Source: Pararge aegeria (lineage: Eukaryota > Arthropoda > Insecta > Lepidoptera > Nymphalidae). From it: a stretch of 64,000 nt of DNA. This document shows, one piece after another, positions 43,031 through 53,837 of the stretch (the stretch's first letter is position 1; every line of letters starts with the position of its first letter). The notes under the pieces are model-generated. The model made no database searches. It saw only the letters and a program-made list of their open reading frames with translations, and was not told where the DNA came from. The translations under genes were made by a program, and so were the position numbers. The stretch covers positions 1,612,001 to 1,676,000 of the forward strand of contig NC_053187.1 of the NCBI RefSeq assembly GCF_905163445.1, given 5' to 3'.

Positions 43031-43389
43031 GTAGACTACAACTCTATTAAAAAAATAGGTACGTGGTTTCCTCTTATAACTTGATCCAAGAACCAATACT
43101 AAATTATACCATTGCCCGTGTACAAATTTCGCTTCTCTGCGTACGTATTATAAGATATAGTATATAATAAGAGCGTGAACTGCACACCTCATGTCTTAAT
43201 TAATGTTTAACAGTGGAGGGGGCTCTGTGGCGAATACAGTCTAGATAGTAATCTATATATAATAGTAGTGAAAATTTGAAAGTTCGACTCTAGCACCGTA
43301 TCCATTTTCCAATATCTTCTCCTACTTGTATGAAGCAGTGTTCAGTAAGCTTTCGGAGAAACCAATTTTAGTTACCAATTAGAGTTATA
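43031..43389. other. spacer, nothing recognised
   Basis: A GGCTCTGTGGCGAATACAGT / AAAGTTCGACTCTAGC pair near 43,220-43,295 may be an eroded tRNA-like head. No gene. Confidence 0.35.
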
Positions 43390-43680
43390 TGCTTTTTAAG
43401 CTTGATGTTTTGGATTCAGTATATAGCCGTGCTAGAAGGTTCTTCGAAGACCCAGCCAATAAAAATCTTTAGAGTTTGGAGCATCGTCGCAAGGTTGGCT
43501 GCCTTTCGGTATTCTATAAGATATATTTCGAAGAGTGTGCTCTGGAACTGTTTGGTCTAGTTCCCCTCTCACCTTTCTATCATCGAACCGCGAGGCACCG
43601 TAAGGATATGCACCCCTACGTGGATGTCCACCGCTTCAGATGTGCAGCATGTTCATCGCAGCGATGGTATATGCATAAAA
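43390..43680 (+). pseudogene. LINE polyprotein C-terminal remnant
   Basis: The + strand reads LDVLDSVYSRARRFFEDP, then LEHRRKVGCLSVFYKIYF, then FYHRTARHRKDMHPYVDVHR, the C-terminal region of insect LINE polyproteins with a stop between segments. A related piece lies inverted at 55,075-55,215. Confidence 0.65.
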
Positions 43681-43697
43681 ATAAATATTCATCATAC

Positions 43698-43920
43698 AAA
43701 GAAAGAAAGAAAGAAAGAAAAATCGTATTTATTGTCACACATTTGTGTAAAATGTTACATTTCTGAAATAAAATAATTGTTAAAAAATAAAAATTAAAAA
43801 AAAATGTGTGACAAAGGAGCTGGCTCAGTATAGCTGCAAACTAAAACGCGCAGCACTGGTTTTCAGCCAGCCCCATTATCTTCGTCGTCACTGAATCCTC
43901 GCAACTAAACAATAACAATA
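43698..43920 (-). mobile_element. LINE 3' UTR with (CTTT)n tail
   Basis: A perfect GAAA tetramer run at about 43,699-43,720 is the tail. Behind it lie ATTTATTGTCACACATTTGT and AAAGGAGCTGGCTCAGTATA, then TTCAGCCAGCCCCATTATCT. On the - strand this is a LINE-type UTR ending in a simple repeat. Confidence 0.6.
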
Positions 43921-44239
43921 ACAAAATAATCATAAAAAAGAACAATAACATAGAATATAATATATAAACAAACAAAAGATATTTTTCATTAAAACAAACT
44001 TATTTACATCGAGAAATACAAAATCATCAAAGAGGTAAATAATAAACAAAATCAAAAATTATGAAATTAATAAACATGAAAAACTAAAAAAAAGAAAAAC
44101 TAAAAATCTAAAATCAAAAATTAAATGTAATGTGAGTGTCTTTAATGTGAAATAAAGAAAAAATTATATAAAAGTACTAAAAGGTGCGAAAAGTAATAAT
44201 TTGTTATTTTTTATTTATTTATTTTTTATTTACTGGTGG

Positions 44240-44608
44240 TTATTGAGATTTTTTGTACAATAATTTAAAGAATTTTTTAACTCTATTTGTAGACGTTACT
44301 TGTTTGCGTAGGGGAGGAGGGATGTCATTCCAAATTTTTGATGCTGAATACTTAAAACAACCTTTATAACCAGAAGTTCTATGTGTCGGAATGAGAATGC
44401 AATTGGCTTCTTTTCTTCGTGTACTCCGCTCTTGTGAGTCTCTTACCCAATCCAATTTTTCATATAAATACAAAGGCCTTTTGTGTGTAGCAATCTTATG
44501 GACCAGGCATGTCAGATGTAGCTTTCTTCTGAACTCCATTTTTAGAATTTGTTCTTTCTTCTTAATATTGAAACAAAACCTTACACAAGCATTTTGGACT
44601 CGCTGCAT
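44240..44608 (-). pseudogene. ORF2 C-terminal tail of the 44-47 kb LINE
   Basis: MQRVQNACVRFCFNIKKKEQ...LTCLVHKIATHKRP...IWNDIPPPLRKQV: the post-RT region common in Jockey/CR1-type elements. Out of frame with the RT piece by one frameshift in an A/T run near 44,610. Confidence 0.75.
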
Positions 44609-45978
44609 ATTTTTTTTTTGTTTTTTTGGAATAGACGTGGCCCATAAACAGTGTCACAATAGTTAAATGATGATAATACTAAGGATTCCACAAGAACTCT
44701 TCTCACCTTTTCTGACAGATACTTTCTTATGCCATAAAGAACTTTAAGTCTGTAAAATGCATTTTTTATTTTATTTTTAACATGTTCAGCGTATCTCAAA
44801 TCTTCGTCCATTAACAATCCTAGATTCCTAACACAATCAACTCTTTCTATATTTTTACCATCAACAATTAAAGGTTTTAAATTTTGTTTCACTTTCAGAC
44901 GTTGGTGTTTAGAGCCAAAAATAATGAATTTAGATTTAAGCGGATTAAGGATGAGACCATGATTTTTGGCCCAGTCTCCAACAGCCTTTAGATCTTCATT
45001 TATTAAATTTATAGCTGTGCGTGTATGCTGAGGGTCAAAAGAATAATAAATTTGGGTGTCATCAGCATATAAGTGTACTTTACAGTGTTTTATAGAATTG
45101 ACAAGATCGGCCGTAAACAAAATAAAAAGTATAGGGCTTAATATAGATCCTTGTGGATTGCTCCTATTAATATTTCTTACGTTTGATTGTACTAATTCAC
45201 CCTGTCCAGATTCACTTTCAACGTACTGACGTCTGTTTGATAAAAAAGATGAAAACCATTTAATTGATGTGCTCGATATACCGTAGTACAATAACTTAGC
45301 AATTAATAAATCCATATTGAGACAATCAAAGGCTCTAGAGAAATCTAAGAGCACTAAAATACTTCCCATGCCTTTGTCTGATTCACAAAGAATGTCGTCG
45401 GATACTTTTGCAAGCGCAGTTGCGGTGCTGTACCCAGTGCGAAATCCAGACCGTATTTCAGGTAGCATTTTTCCATTTTCCAGAAACTTTGTTAATTGAG
45501 TACATACTACTCTCTCCGCAATTTTGGAAAGAACAGGTAGTATACTAATGGGTCTTAAATCTTTGTAATCCTCAACCTTTCCACCTTTAGGTATTGGTTT
45601 CACCTTTGCTAGTTTCCAGGAGTCAGGAAAAGTGTTAGTGGAAATTGACTGATTTATTATTTGTGTTATTATCGGTAACGTTACAGGTAGTGTTAGTTTA
45701 ACCATTTGTATATTTATGTCGTCATGACCAAAAGCATTTGTTGAGATACTTGAAATCGTTTTTAAGATATCTTCCTCTGTTACTTGTTTAATTTCAAATA
45801 TATTGCTTGAATGTCTCTGCTCTTTAAAAAGTTGTATAAGGCTATGATCCACATTTTCGTTTCCCGGTACATTTAGGAAAAAATCGTTTATAGCATTTGG
45901 ATTGTTAACGGATTGCGGTAAAGTTGAAATATGGTTACTATTGCCTAGAGGACAGCTCTGTTTAAAATAACTCCACAT
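44581..45978 (-). pseudogene. reverse transcriptase of the 44-47 kb LINE
   Basis: 465 codons without a stop. RT landmarks in order: KVKPIPKGGKVEDYKDLRPI, GFRTGYSTATAL, LLDFSRAFDCL, NPQGSILSPILF, catalytic YADD (about 45,058-45,069) and NLGLLMDEDLRY. It copies the element RNA at the target site in active relatives. Separated from the endonuclease by a frameshift near 45,950. Confidence 0.85.
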
Positions 45979-47074
45979 TTGTTTAGACTTATTAATATTT
46001 TTGTTGATATAGTGTAGTACGCTGATTTTTCTCTGTCTAATGCTCCATTCACTAAGTTTTTAAGAGATCTATAGTAGTCCTTTCTAGTACGTTCTTTTTG
46101 AATATTTTTAACTTTTTTTGCAGTGTGTGCTCTGTTAAGTGCTTTATCTCGAAGTAGCATCATAAACTTTATATTGTCTGTAATCCATGGCATAGCCATT
46201 TCACAAATCTTCATACCTTTTAGTGGTGCATGTTTATTAAAAATTAGTAGTATTGCTTCATTTAAACACTTTACACGTTCGTTTACATTGGTATTTTCCG
46301 TAAATTTAAATCTTTTCATATTTTGCAAATCTTTTGAAAAATTGTCATCATTTATTCCATCTAAAAACCGCTTCCATATAAATTTAGGTGCCCTTTTAGT
46401 TTTCTTTACATTTAAATTAGTAATTATCATAGCATGATCGCTTAAATCAGGATTGTGATATACATGTATACAATTACATATTTCCGGTGAATCTGTAATT
46501 ACTAAGTCTAATAGAGAGCTATTTTTTTCATTTACACGGGTTGGCTCCTGTACGATTTGTGCTAAGTTTCTATAATTTAGGAACTCCGTAACTTCACGGC
46601 AAGATGGCTTTTCAGGCTGTAGCATGTCAACATTAAAATCTGTCATTAAAAAAGTGTGATTGCATTGGCTAAAAACACATAAAGATTCATTAAGCGCGTC
46701 AATGGCCGTAATTACGGATACTGACTATATGCCGTTCCGATTGCAAGACGTCCTCTACCTGGTATAATTAATTCAAGCCATAGCTGTTCCAGGGGAGAGT
46801 CGGGTGAGAGTTTAATTCGCGCTCTTAGTTCTTTCCTTACATAGAAACCAACTCCTCCTCCCCTTGCATCTCCTGCTCTAGCTTTATGCTTGAGCACATA
46901 ACCAGGCACGACGAGTGCGTAGTTTTGTTCATATTGTTTAAGCCATGTCTCATTTAACGCTAAAATATCGGGTTTATATCGATCTATACTAGCTAATAAC
47001 TCATCTCGTCCGGTATTCAGCGATCTTACATTCAGGAGTCCTAGTTTTAAACCGTAACTCTTAGAATTTTTCAT
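45945..47074 (-). pseudogene. AP-type endonuclease of the 44-47 kb LINE
   Basis: Two frames: 47,074-46,712 has LGLLNVRSLNTGRDELL and ILALNETWL (the N and E of the endonuclease family), then GGGVGFYVRKEL. 46,646-45,945 has MTDFNVDM, LLDLVITDSPEI and DLSDHAMI (the terminal D and H). Together they cover the nicking domain; a frameshift or deletion lies near 46,650-46,710. Confidence 0.8.
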
Positions 47075-47080
47075 TTTGAC

Positions 47081-47397
47081 ATAAAATTAGCACAGTTATG
47101 TATTTGATATACGCTGATGTAAAAGACAATTGTATATAAACGTGTTTAACTTGAATGCGAAGCCATATTTTAAACGTAATATAATTTAGTCCTGCTGGTA
47201 TGCCCATTAAGGAAAAATCTCGTAAACTTATTTTATTATCGATTTTCTTTTTGAATTGTCTGTAATATATAATACCACATGTTTTAGTTTCATTAAAATA
47301 AACATTTTGAATTAATTTAGGTGAAAATTTCTTGTACTGTAATTAATAAGCATTGCACAAAGTTTTTTTTTTACATAAAGTAAAAATTTTAAACAAC
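47081..47397. other. spacer upstream of LINE, nothing recognised
   Basis: Could be LINE 5' sequence or host DNA; no motif decides. Confidence 0.35.
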
Positions 47398-47495
47398 ATC
47401 ATCATTAGCAATACGAACCCATTACTGTCCCACCACAAAGCACGGGTCTCCTCCGACAATGAAAAGGATTTAGGACATAGCCCACCATGCTGGCC
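47398..47495 (-). mobile_element. SINE-B tail fragment
   Basis: CATTACTGTCCCACCACAAA, GCACGGGTCTCCTCCGACAA and CCACCATGCTGGCCCAGTAT. Confidence 0.65.
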
Positions 47496-48114
47496 CAGTA
47501 TGACGAAATCAAAGCAGGCAACAAAGGCTCTCATTTCCTTTACCAACTTGAACCACATTCATTCGACACCACTCTAATTTCACCAGCCAAATATTCACGG
47601 TTCATTTCCGAAATACCACATCACTTCTCATTTGGCGGAGTCGCGACGCGTTGCGCCGGGCGGGACTGTCAAAATCCGGCGAACTGTCAAAATCCGGCAA
47701 CTCGTCAATTGCTCCCCCATCAATTATTATTCACGCGCAGACCCCGCATCTGTTTCTAATGATATTGACACGCGCTGGGGGATGCGTTTTGTTCTGAAAA
47801 TAAAAATGGAGATACTTTATTATTATTTTGTTGTTTTATTACTCTGGTTTTTCTATGATTCCTACTGCTAAGCGAAATCTAGACTTTAGGCTGTGTCGTG
47901 CTTTAAGTGGATATTTGTGGGCTAGAGTCAACCATGTTTGAGTTGGAAAAAATATTGGCTGTCAGAGATGAAGTGACTTTGAAAGAAAATTATAAACCAA
48001 ATACGAGTGTTTAATACTCCATGTTAATAATCAATAGAATCCAATATCTTTATATTGAAGATTTATTATATTCGCGCTGTCATTTTATGAATGCATCAGT
48101 AATGTTACTTTTTG
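47496..48114. other. intergenic with a short direct repeat, no gene
   Basis: ACTGTCAAAATCCGGCGA occurs as two adjacent near-copies at about 47,668-47,703 in a GC-rich patch. A 29-codon hydrophobic frame from about 47,780 has no other support. Otherwise featureless. Confidence 0.4.
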
Positions 48115-48240
48115 CGGTGATAGCCCAGTGTGTAAGACTTCGTCTTAACTGTCGGGGGGCCGAGTTCGTATCCCAGGACGCACCTCTTACTTTTCTAAGT
48201 TATGTGCATTTTAAGTAATTAAAATATCACTTGCTTAATA
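48115..48240 (+). mobile_element. SINE-B, 5' part
   Basis: GCGGTGATAGCCCAGTGTGT, GGGGCCGAGTTCGTATCCCA, CGCACCTCTTACTTTTCTAA and AATATCACTTGCTTAATAAA. Confidence 0.75.
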
Positions 48241-49212
48241 AATACGGATAAATTTAAAGATTTTATAATAATGACAGTGTATAGTCATTACATATTTGAA
48301 AATTTAAAGTATGTTCATAAAAACATTTCTAAATTTAAGAAAAAATGTGACTACAATAAGACTAAACTTACAGTGCAATATACTACGTTACATAAAATTT
48401 ATAATTCGTTTAAAGGAAATTGCATACAATTCTACTATAAACTACATATTGACTTCTAAGTTTGTAGAAAAAACGAGACTAACAATAGAAAAAAGATATT
48501 TGATACATTGAAAATTTGATAATAACGCATTATCTAGTTAAAAAAAGTTTATCTAAATATTGCTACGTAATCAGAGAAATGGACATAATAAACATAAATA
48601 AATTTGGAATACTAATAAACTAATTATCGGACAACAAAGTTTCAGTCGATATTAAAATCTGAGATTTTTGTACAAATTAATCAATTAAATCACCGAAATG
48701 AGTTCACAGACTTTGAAGTGTACACTGTTAAACCTTACAGCTAACTTCAGGGTGTCGGTTTTTTGTGACGGTGTGCGCGCGCAAAACTTTACTCTCATAA
48801 TTTTTCCATAACGCGCCAAAATAAGTATTTTAATAATAAGTATATAATTATATATAAAGCAAAAACAGTTTTTCTCTGTCAAAGTGATCACGTCTTCACA
48901 GGTGCAGAATAATGATTCCTATAACATGACCGATGGCTAGTCTATAGATCCTAAGAAACGATGAGACTCTCGGAATTCCATGCCACATGTATTGACGCAA
49001 TTGTTTTGCTTTACATGCAACGCGCGTCTAATGTGATATCCTATCTGATAATCGGCATTTGTTATTTAACTTGAATGTAATGAATACTTATAGAGAACTT
49101 TAAGCATTTGAGATAACGTTTTTGATGCAGAACTCGGGACAAAACACTTCTCAAGGTCATACCTAACGCTGCGGTCTGAAGATTTTAGATCCGATTGAAA
49201 TTATTATCAAGG
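48241..49212. other. intergenic, nothing recognised
   Basis: AT-rich with short lysine-rich open frames that look random. A short (GC)n patch lies near 48,772. Confidence 0.4.
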
Positions 49213-49440
49213 GACAGACGGTTGGCGAGTTGGCAGCGACCCTGCTTTCTGAGGCCGTGGGTTCGATTCCCACAGCTTTCCCACAGCTGTTTGTGTGATC
49301 AACATGTATGTTTTTCAGAGTCTGGGTGTTTGTCTGGACATTGTAATTATTTATGTGTATTTTATGTATAAAAACTGATGAATTCAGCTATCCATATAAC
49401 AAGCCATTTTTACTTTGGGGCTTAGATGACGATCTGTTTA
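49213..49440 (+). mobile_element. SINE-A, diverged
   Basis: GACGGTTGGCGAGTTGGCAG head, GTGGGTTCGATTCCCACAGC box B with a short local duplication (TTCCCACAGC twice), and TTTTACTTTGGGGCTTAGAT. Confidence 0.75.
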
Positions 49441-49599
49441 TACAAGTTAAAAAAATACTCTTAAAATGAAAAATCCATAATGGTGAAAACATTACATATA
49501 CCAATTAATTATAAGTTATCTTAAATACAGTCTTAAATACATTGATGCATAACTAATAAATTAATTTAAAACGGGTGAACCAGAAACTAAGATAAAATC

Positions 49600-49745
49600 T
49601 TGCCTAAAATATCACTTGCTTTAACGGCTAAGGAAAAAATCGTGAGGATACCTGCATGCCTACAGCCCTCCATAATATTCTCGAAGGCGCGTGAAGTCAA
49701 CAAATCCGCAGTTGACCACCGTGGTGGACTATAGGCTATCGGTTT
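49600..49745 (+). mobile_element. SINE-B body fragment
   Basis: AATATCACTTGCTTTAACGG, ATACCTGCATGCCTACAGCC and CACCGTGGTGGACTATAGGC. Confidence 0.65.
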
Positions 49746-49855
49746 CTCATTCTAAAATGAGACGCATAGTGCTGGTAATAAGAGATAATGATGATTAGTA
49801 TAATAGGAGTATGGATTAAAGATATATCTTTTTTACTTTTTTTTTTTGCATGGTT

Positions 49856-50118
49856 AAATAAATAAATAAACTACGACAATACACACATCGCCATCTAGCC
49901 CCAAAGTAAGCGCAGCTTATGTTATGGGTACACAGTTAGCTGATGAATATTTTTTTTTATGAATATAATACACATAAATACTTATAATATACAGATAAAT
50001 ACCCAGACACTAAATAACATTCATGTTTATCACACAAACATTTTCCAGTTGTGGGAATCGAACCCACGACCTTGGACTCAGAAAGCAGGGTCGCTGCCCA
50101 CTGCGCCACTCGGCCGTC
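49856..50118 (-). mobile_element. SINE-A, full length
   Basis: (AAAT)n, CTACGACAATACACACATCG, GTGGGAATCGAACCCACGAC, CTGCGCCACTCGGCCGTC. One of the least diverged copies. Confidence 0.85.
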
Positions 50119-50189
50119 AAATATATTGTTGGATAAGAAACACCCAATAAAACACACTAGCTAGCGACACCTCGATATAAGAGGGCCAG

Positions 50190-50290
50190 TTGCCGACTTA
50201 TTGTCGGCAGAATCTGCCTTCCGAAACTATGGTAGTCGCTACATATTCGGTATACTAGATTTGCCTATTTGAAGTAAATGAATTCAAATT
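50190..50290 (+). mobile_element. LINE family E 3' tail
   Basis: GCCGACTTATTGTCGGCAGA, ATCTGCCTTCCGAAACTATG and TTTGAAGTAAATGAATTCAA. Confidence 0.6.
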
Positions 50291-50307
50291 TGATATATAA
50301 TTCCAAA

Positions 50308-50700
50308 TTCAAATTCATTTATTTCAAGTAGGCCTAGTTTATAAGCACATTGGAAACGTCAAGTCAGTCTGTTTGTAGTGACTCTACCACCGGCTCAGCA
50401 GATTGCTTTTTTCCAACATCATTTTATAGTTTAACAATCTTTAGAATTTTTCTGTTTTGTGGGAGCGGAGTGGCCTGCTACAAGCAGCCTTGTCGTTAAG
50501 GAATTCATCAATCGTGTAGCAACCACGATCGGTTAAATGTGTTTATTATATTGTTTAAACTTAGGTTAAGCTAGATCTAATATTACCTTCGGTATCATGT
50601 TATAAAAGCATATAACCACCCATCCCCACAAAGGATTTCTGTATTTTTCTCAGGTGATATGCAGATATCACTAATTCATATCCGTTTCTTGTTCCAACTT
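50308..50700 (-). mobile_element. LINE family E 3' end with coding tail
   Basis: AATTCAAATTCATTTATTTC, AGTAGGCCTAGTTTATAAGC and ACTCTACCACCGGCTCAGCA, then reverse LINE coding (GTATCATGTTATAAAAGCAT; ATATCACTAATTCATATCCG). It faces the previous tail. Confidence 0.65.
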
Positions 50701-51027
50701 TTTGTTTATATTTAATTATATTTTGTTTAGTAAAGATTATATTATTATAAATATATTGCGAGGCAACTGTAAGTATACCTCTTTCTTTAAATTTGGCAGG
50801 AAGGGATAGAGAATTTACTGGTAAGGCTAAAGTTTGACATGTCTTTGTGATGTTTGTTTCTCAAACACAACAGAACGGCTGAACGGATCAGGATGAAATT
50901 CAGCATAGAGAATAGAATCTAGAATAGCGCATGGGTTACTTTTAACCCCGAAAAACACTTCACAAAGCAAGAGATTGACCTGATTTTCTTACTGGTAGTT
51001 CGGGGGCCAGAGAATAACATTTTTTTT
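50701..51027. other. spacer with Helitron-like scrap
   Basis: About 50,875-50,960 (ACGGCTGAACGGATCAGGAT, GCGCATGGGTTACTTTTAAC) matches the interior of the repeat at 8,330-8,450. Confidence 0.45.
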
Positions 51028-51342
51028 CACTACAAGTTAGCCCTTGACTGCTATCTCACCTTGTGGTCAGTGATGATGCAATCTGAGATGGTAGCGGGCT
51101 AACCTGCTAGGGAGTATGGTAGTCATACCCCTAATCGGTTTCTACGCGATATCGCACTGGAACACTAAATCGCTTATCAGCACGTCTTTGTCGGTAGTGT
51201 GGTAACTAGCCACGGCCAAAGCCTCCCGCCAAACAAGAGAAAATTCAGAAATTATAAATTCACAATTTGCCCCTGCCGGGAATCGAACCCGGGAATTCAA
51301 ACTTAAATTCACAGCACTCACCGTTGCGCCAGGGAGGTTTTT
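51028..51342 (-). mobile_element. SINE-C, full length
   Basis: CACTACAAGTTAGCCCTTGA, GGTAGCGGGCTAACCTGCTA, CTAATCGGTTTCTACGCGAT, AAAGCCTCCCGCCAAACAAG, CCCCTGCCGGGAATCGAACC and CGTTGCGCCAGGGAGGT. It gives the whole family from tail to head. Confidence 0.85.
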
Positions 51343-51639
51343 AAAACATTTGCATATACATAAAAAATTCCACGCGGACGAAATCGGGAGTAACAATTAT
51401 CATTGAATCTATCTATTTATATAATAAAAATGTTTTCACTGAAGTATTTGTATAGTTCACGAGCCAGTAAACTTTAAAGTTCAATGACTTAAACACGACT
51501 ATTTATCTTTGAAACTCATAATTCTTGTATCTGTTTTATACATTAAATGCGCAATTTTTACTGCCATTTCCGCCATAGAGGATTAAAGTGTTAAATAACT
51601 GTTTTGTTTTATATGCAAGGTATTTTGTGTGTAATCTGG
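51343..51639. other. spacer, nothing recognised
   Basis: No assignable feature. Confidence 0.35.
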
Positions 51640-51760
51640 AACCGATGGAAGTCCACTGCTGGATAGGTCTTTTGTAGGGGGTTCCGAAATCCACGGTCCT
51701 GGACCGCTTGTATCCAACGGCTCCCAGCGACTCGTTTGATGTCGGGGTGTAACGAGGAGA
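51640..51760 (-). mobile_element. RTE-like LINE 3' end
   Basis: GGAAGTCCACTGCTGGATAG, GTCTTTTGTAGGGGGTTCCG and GGCTCCCAGCGACTCGTTTG: the reverse complement of the 1.4 kb and 37.4 kb tails. Confidence 0.65.
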
Positions 51761-51879
51761 CTAGTACTAGGCAGTTCCCCCAACCGTCAACCTCACCTGC
51801 CCGTGGTGCTGTCGACTTACCAACGAGGCTTTGACGACCGACCAATGGCGGTATAACCTTTCTTTGTCCAGCTGGTCTT

Positions 51880-51941
51880 AAATCAACTGACTGGTAACGT
51901 GATGCCCGTTACCAGTCATTTGATTTACGGTAACGTTACCG
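51880..51941. other. hairpin (20-bp, 1 mismatch) next to a 14-bp palindrome
   Basis: 51,880-51,899 (AAATCAACTGACTGGTAACG) pairs with 51,907-51,926 with one mismatch. Immediately after, CGGTAACGTTACCG at 51,928-51,941 is self-complementary. The GGTAACG motif appears in both. Confidence 0.7.
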
Positions 51942-52059
51942 GTGCGAACGGACCAGCACTGCGATCACGAACCTGCACGCCAATCGTGGTGATTATTGGC
52001 GTAACTTTGTCATGTGAAGTAAATGTATTGAATGTCACTATTCGGGGTTTCCGTCCGCC

Positions 52060-52165
52060 AATCTGCACTGGGCCAGCGTGTAGGACTACGGTCCAAGCCC
52101 TTCTCATTGTGGGAGGAGACCCGTGCCCTGTAGTTGGCTGGTCCTTTACCTCGATGTGATGATGA
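52060..52165 (+). mobile_element. SINE-B tail fragment
   Basis: CCGCCAATCTGCACTGGGCC, CTTCTCATTGTGGGAGGAGA and a (GAT)n end. Confidence 0.65.
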
Positions 52166-52344
52166 TGATGTGTTTAATAACAACAAGTAAGATTATGCAT
52201 CATTATTATGTATCTTACCAGGGTATGCATACACCAGGAAAATTGTATGAAACGGCAAGAATTCTCCTTCTATACGAGTTATATATCAAATTAAGGGTAG
52301 GCAGTGCTTTTGTGGGTGTCTGAAGTGCACTTCTCAAAACTTCA

Positions 52345-52510
52345 AAATTCAAAAAATTCAAAATTCATTTATTTCAAGTAGGCCTAATATAAGCACTTTT
52401 GAAACGTCAAGTCTGTTTGTAGTGACTCTACCACCTGTTCGGAAGGCAGATTCTACCGAGAAGCCGGCAAGAAACTCAGCAGTTGCTCTTTTCCAACATC
52501 AAAAATTTAC
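52345..52510 (-). mobile_element. LINE family E 3' tail
   Basis: AAAATTCATTTATTTCAAGT, ACTCTACCACCTGTTCGGAA, CTACCGAGAAGCCGGCAAGA and GTTGCTCTTTTCCAACATC. Confidence 0.7.
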
Positions 52511-52552
52511 GTTTTACATTTTAACATTCATTTTTCTATCTTGTGGGAGATC

Positions 52553-52770
52553 ATCTCAGAACCACTAATCCTTTTTTACGCGATATAGTACCGGAACGCT
52601 AAATCTCTTGTCGGCATGTTTTTTTTCGGTGCCGTGGTAAATAGCCACGGCCGCAGCCTCTCACCACACCAGCCTAGAGAAAATTCAGAAATTCGAAATT
52701 GCCGGAAATCGAATCTGGGGGGCTCCTACTTAAACCTACAGCGTTCACCGTTGCGCCAGGAGGTCATCGA
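52553..52770 (-). mobile_element. SINE-C, head-side two thirds
   Basis: CACTAATCCTTTTTTACGCG, GCTAAATCTCTTGTCGGCAT, AATAGCCACGGCCGCAGCCT and GTTGCGCCAGGAGGTC. Confidence 0.7.
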
Positions 52771-52889
52771 AACCGTTTACTTTGTAATTACTTTGTTATG
52801 AGTGCATTATTACCGCATTATGACCGCCTGTCAGTCTGTGAGTCCTGTCATTGCGTTTTGCAATAAAAACTGAACACGAGCAGATCTCA

Positions 52890-53270
52890 AAATATTTAAT
52901 TTTTAAATATACATTGCTTACAAAAATGTTAACAACACTATTTGGGGTCTCACAAAACTTTACCCAGCGCCAATAACATAAAAATAATTACGCGAACAAT
53001 GACGTCGGATTATACCTAGCGGCCACTTTATGAAAAGATTTGCCTTAATTTTAACAAGCATAATATATTTAAAAATATGCTATTTATTTATTCTTTAAAA
53101 TAATTGTTTTATAAATATAACCTAAAATAAACTATTTAATCTGAGACGTCCTCGAAACCACCGCAGCGAGGCACAGCTCCTAAGATGCTGGCAGCATTGC
53201 CCCTTTGGATGGCCAAACTAATTCGTTGGCCAAGGTAACTCCCGCTCGCTCTAAAATATGCTTAAAAAAA
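52890..53270 (-). pseudogene. LINE C-terminal remnant and 3' UTR
   Basis: On the - strand about 53,270-53,140 reads YLGQRISLAIQRGNAASIL followed by a stop, the extreme C-terminus of an insect LINE polyprotein. The AT-rich stretch below it would be the UTR. Confidence 0.5.
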
Positions 53271-53289
53271 ATATATTCGATAAACTGAA

Positions 53290-53420
53290 CTTTACAAGCT
53301 TTCTCAATAACACCTTTCTTTCATTAGTAGCATAGCTTTTAATAACAAAGCTCGTCAGGGGAAGTCCTACTTTCCTGTTGGTTTCTGCTGCTAAGCAGCA
53401 TTTCTATATTCCAATGAGAA
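53290..53420 (+). repeat. dispersed repeat (GCTGCTAAGCAGC family)
   Basis: TAACAAAGCTCGTCAGGGGA and TTTCTGCTGCTAAGCAGCAT, related to 4,500-4,665, 60,595-60,725 and 63,318-63,620. Confidence 0.5.
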
Positions 53421-53468
53421 GTGAAGATTTTTGTCCGGTGTTGGTACGAGGAACATAGTTATTAAGGA

Positions 53469-53837
53469 CTAGCGTACCCAGCCCGCTTCGCCGGGCTAGA
53501 TTTTGCTTTATTTTATTTAAACAATAAACTTACATCATTAAATTTTTAATTTAAGTCTCATAATATATAAAATAATTTCTTTCTCTTCGTATTCATTCTC
53601 TTCCTAGAGCGGGTGAAGATTATTATCTACATCCATGTACACCCAACAATAGAATATCATCATAGTACATAAAAGCTGTATTTGACAGTTCAAAAATAAG
53701 AGGGATCCGATCGTCACCAAACATTACAGGATTACTCGCCAGGTCAATCCGGAGATTCCCTGAAAGTTTCATTGAAATCGGTCCAGCCGTTTCGGAGCCT
53801 ATACTACACACACTTTCTCTTTTATATATATAGAAGA
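53469..53837 (-). mobile_element. Helitron-like element with 3' hairpin
   Basis: + strand starts CTAGCGTACCCAGCCCGCTT after A at 53,468; its AGCCCG/CGGGCT 6-bp stem is the subterminal hairpin. The other end (TATATATAGAAGA, next base T) is TCTTCTATATATATAAAAG on the - strand. So TC...CTAG ends, an A|T site and a hairpin are all present over 369 bp. Confidence 0.75.

Larger units (their letters stand above)
44190..47080 (-). mobile_element. non-LTR retrotransposon (Jockey/CR1-like), frameshifted
   Basis: Reading down the - strand: endonuclease start (47,074-46,712), endonuclease end plus linker (46,646-45,945), reverse transcriptase (45,978-44,581) and C-terminal tail (44,608-44,240), then a short A-rich 3' end. 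The four pieces lie in successive different frames, so at least three frameshifts split what was one ORF2. No ORF1 (Gag-like) is seen upstream, suggesting 5' truncation. Clade is inferred from the endonuclease-RT order and tail, not from a tree. Confidence 0.85.

Noticed and set aside
47780..47871. Short hydrophobic frame MRFVLKIKMEILYYYFVV
   Set aside because: It looks like a leader but has no extension, donor or conservation evidence; the region is AT-rich.
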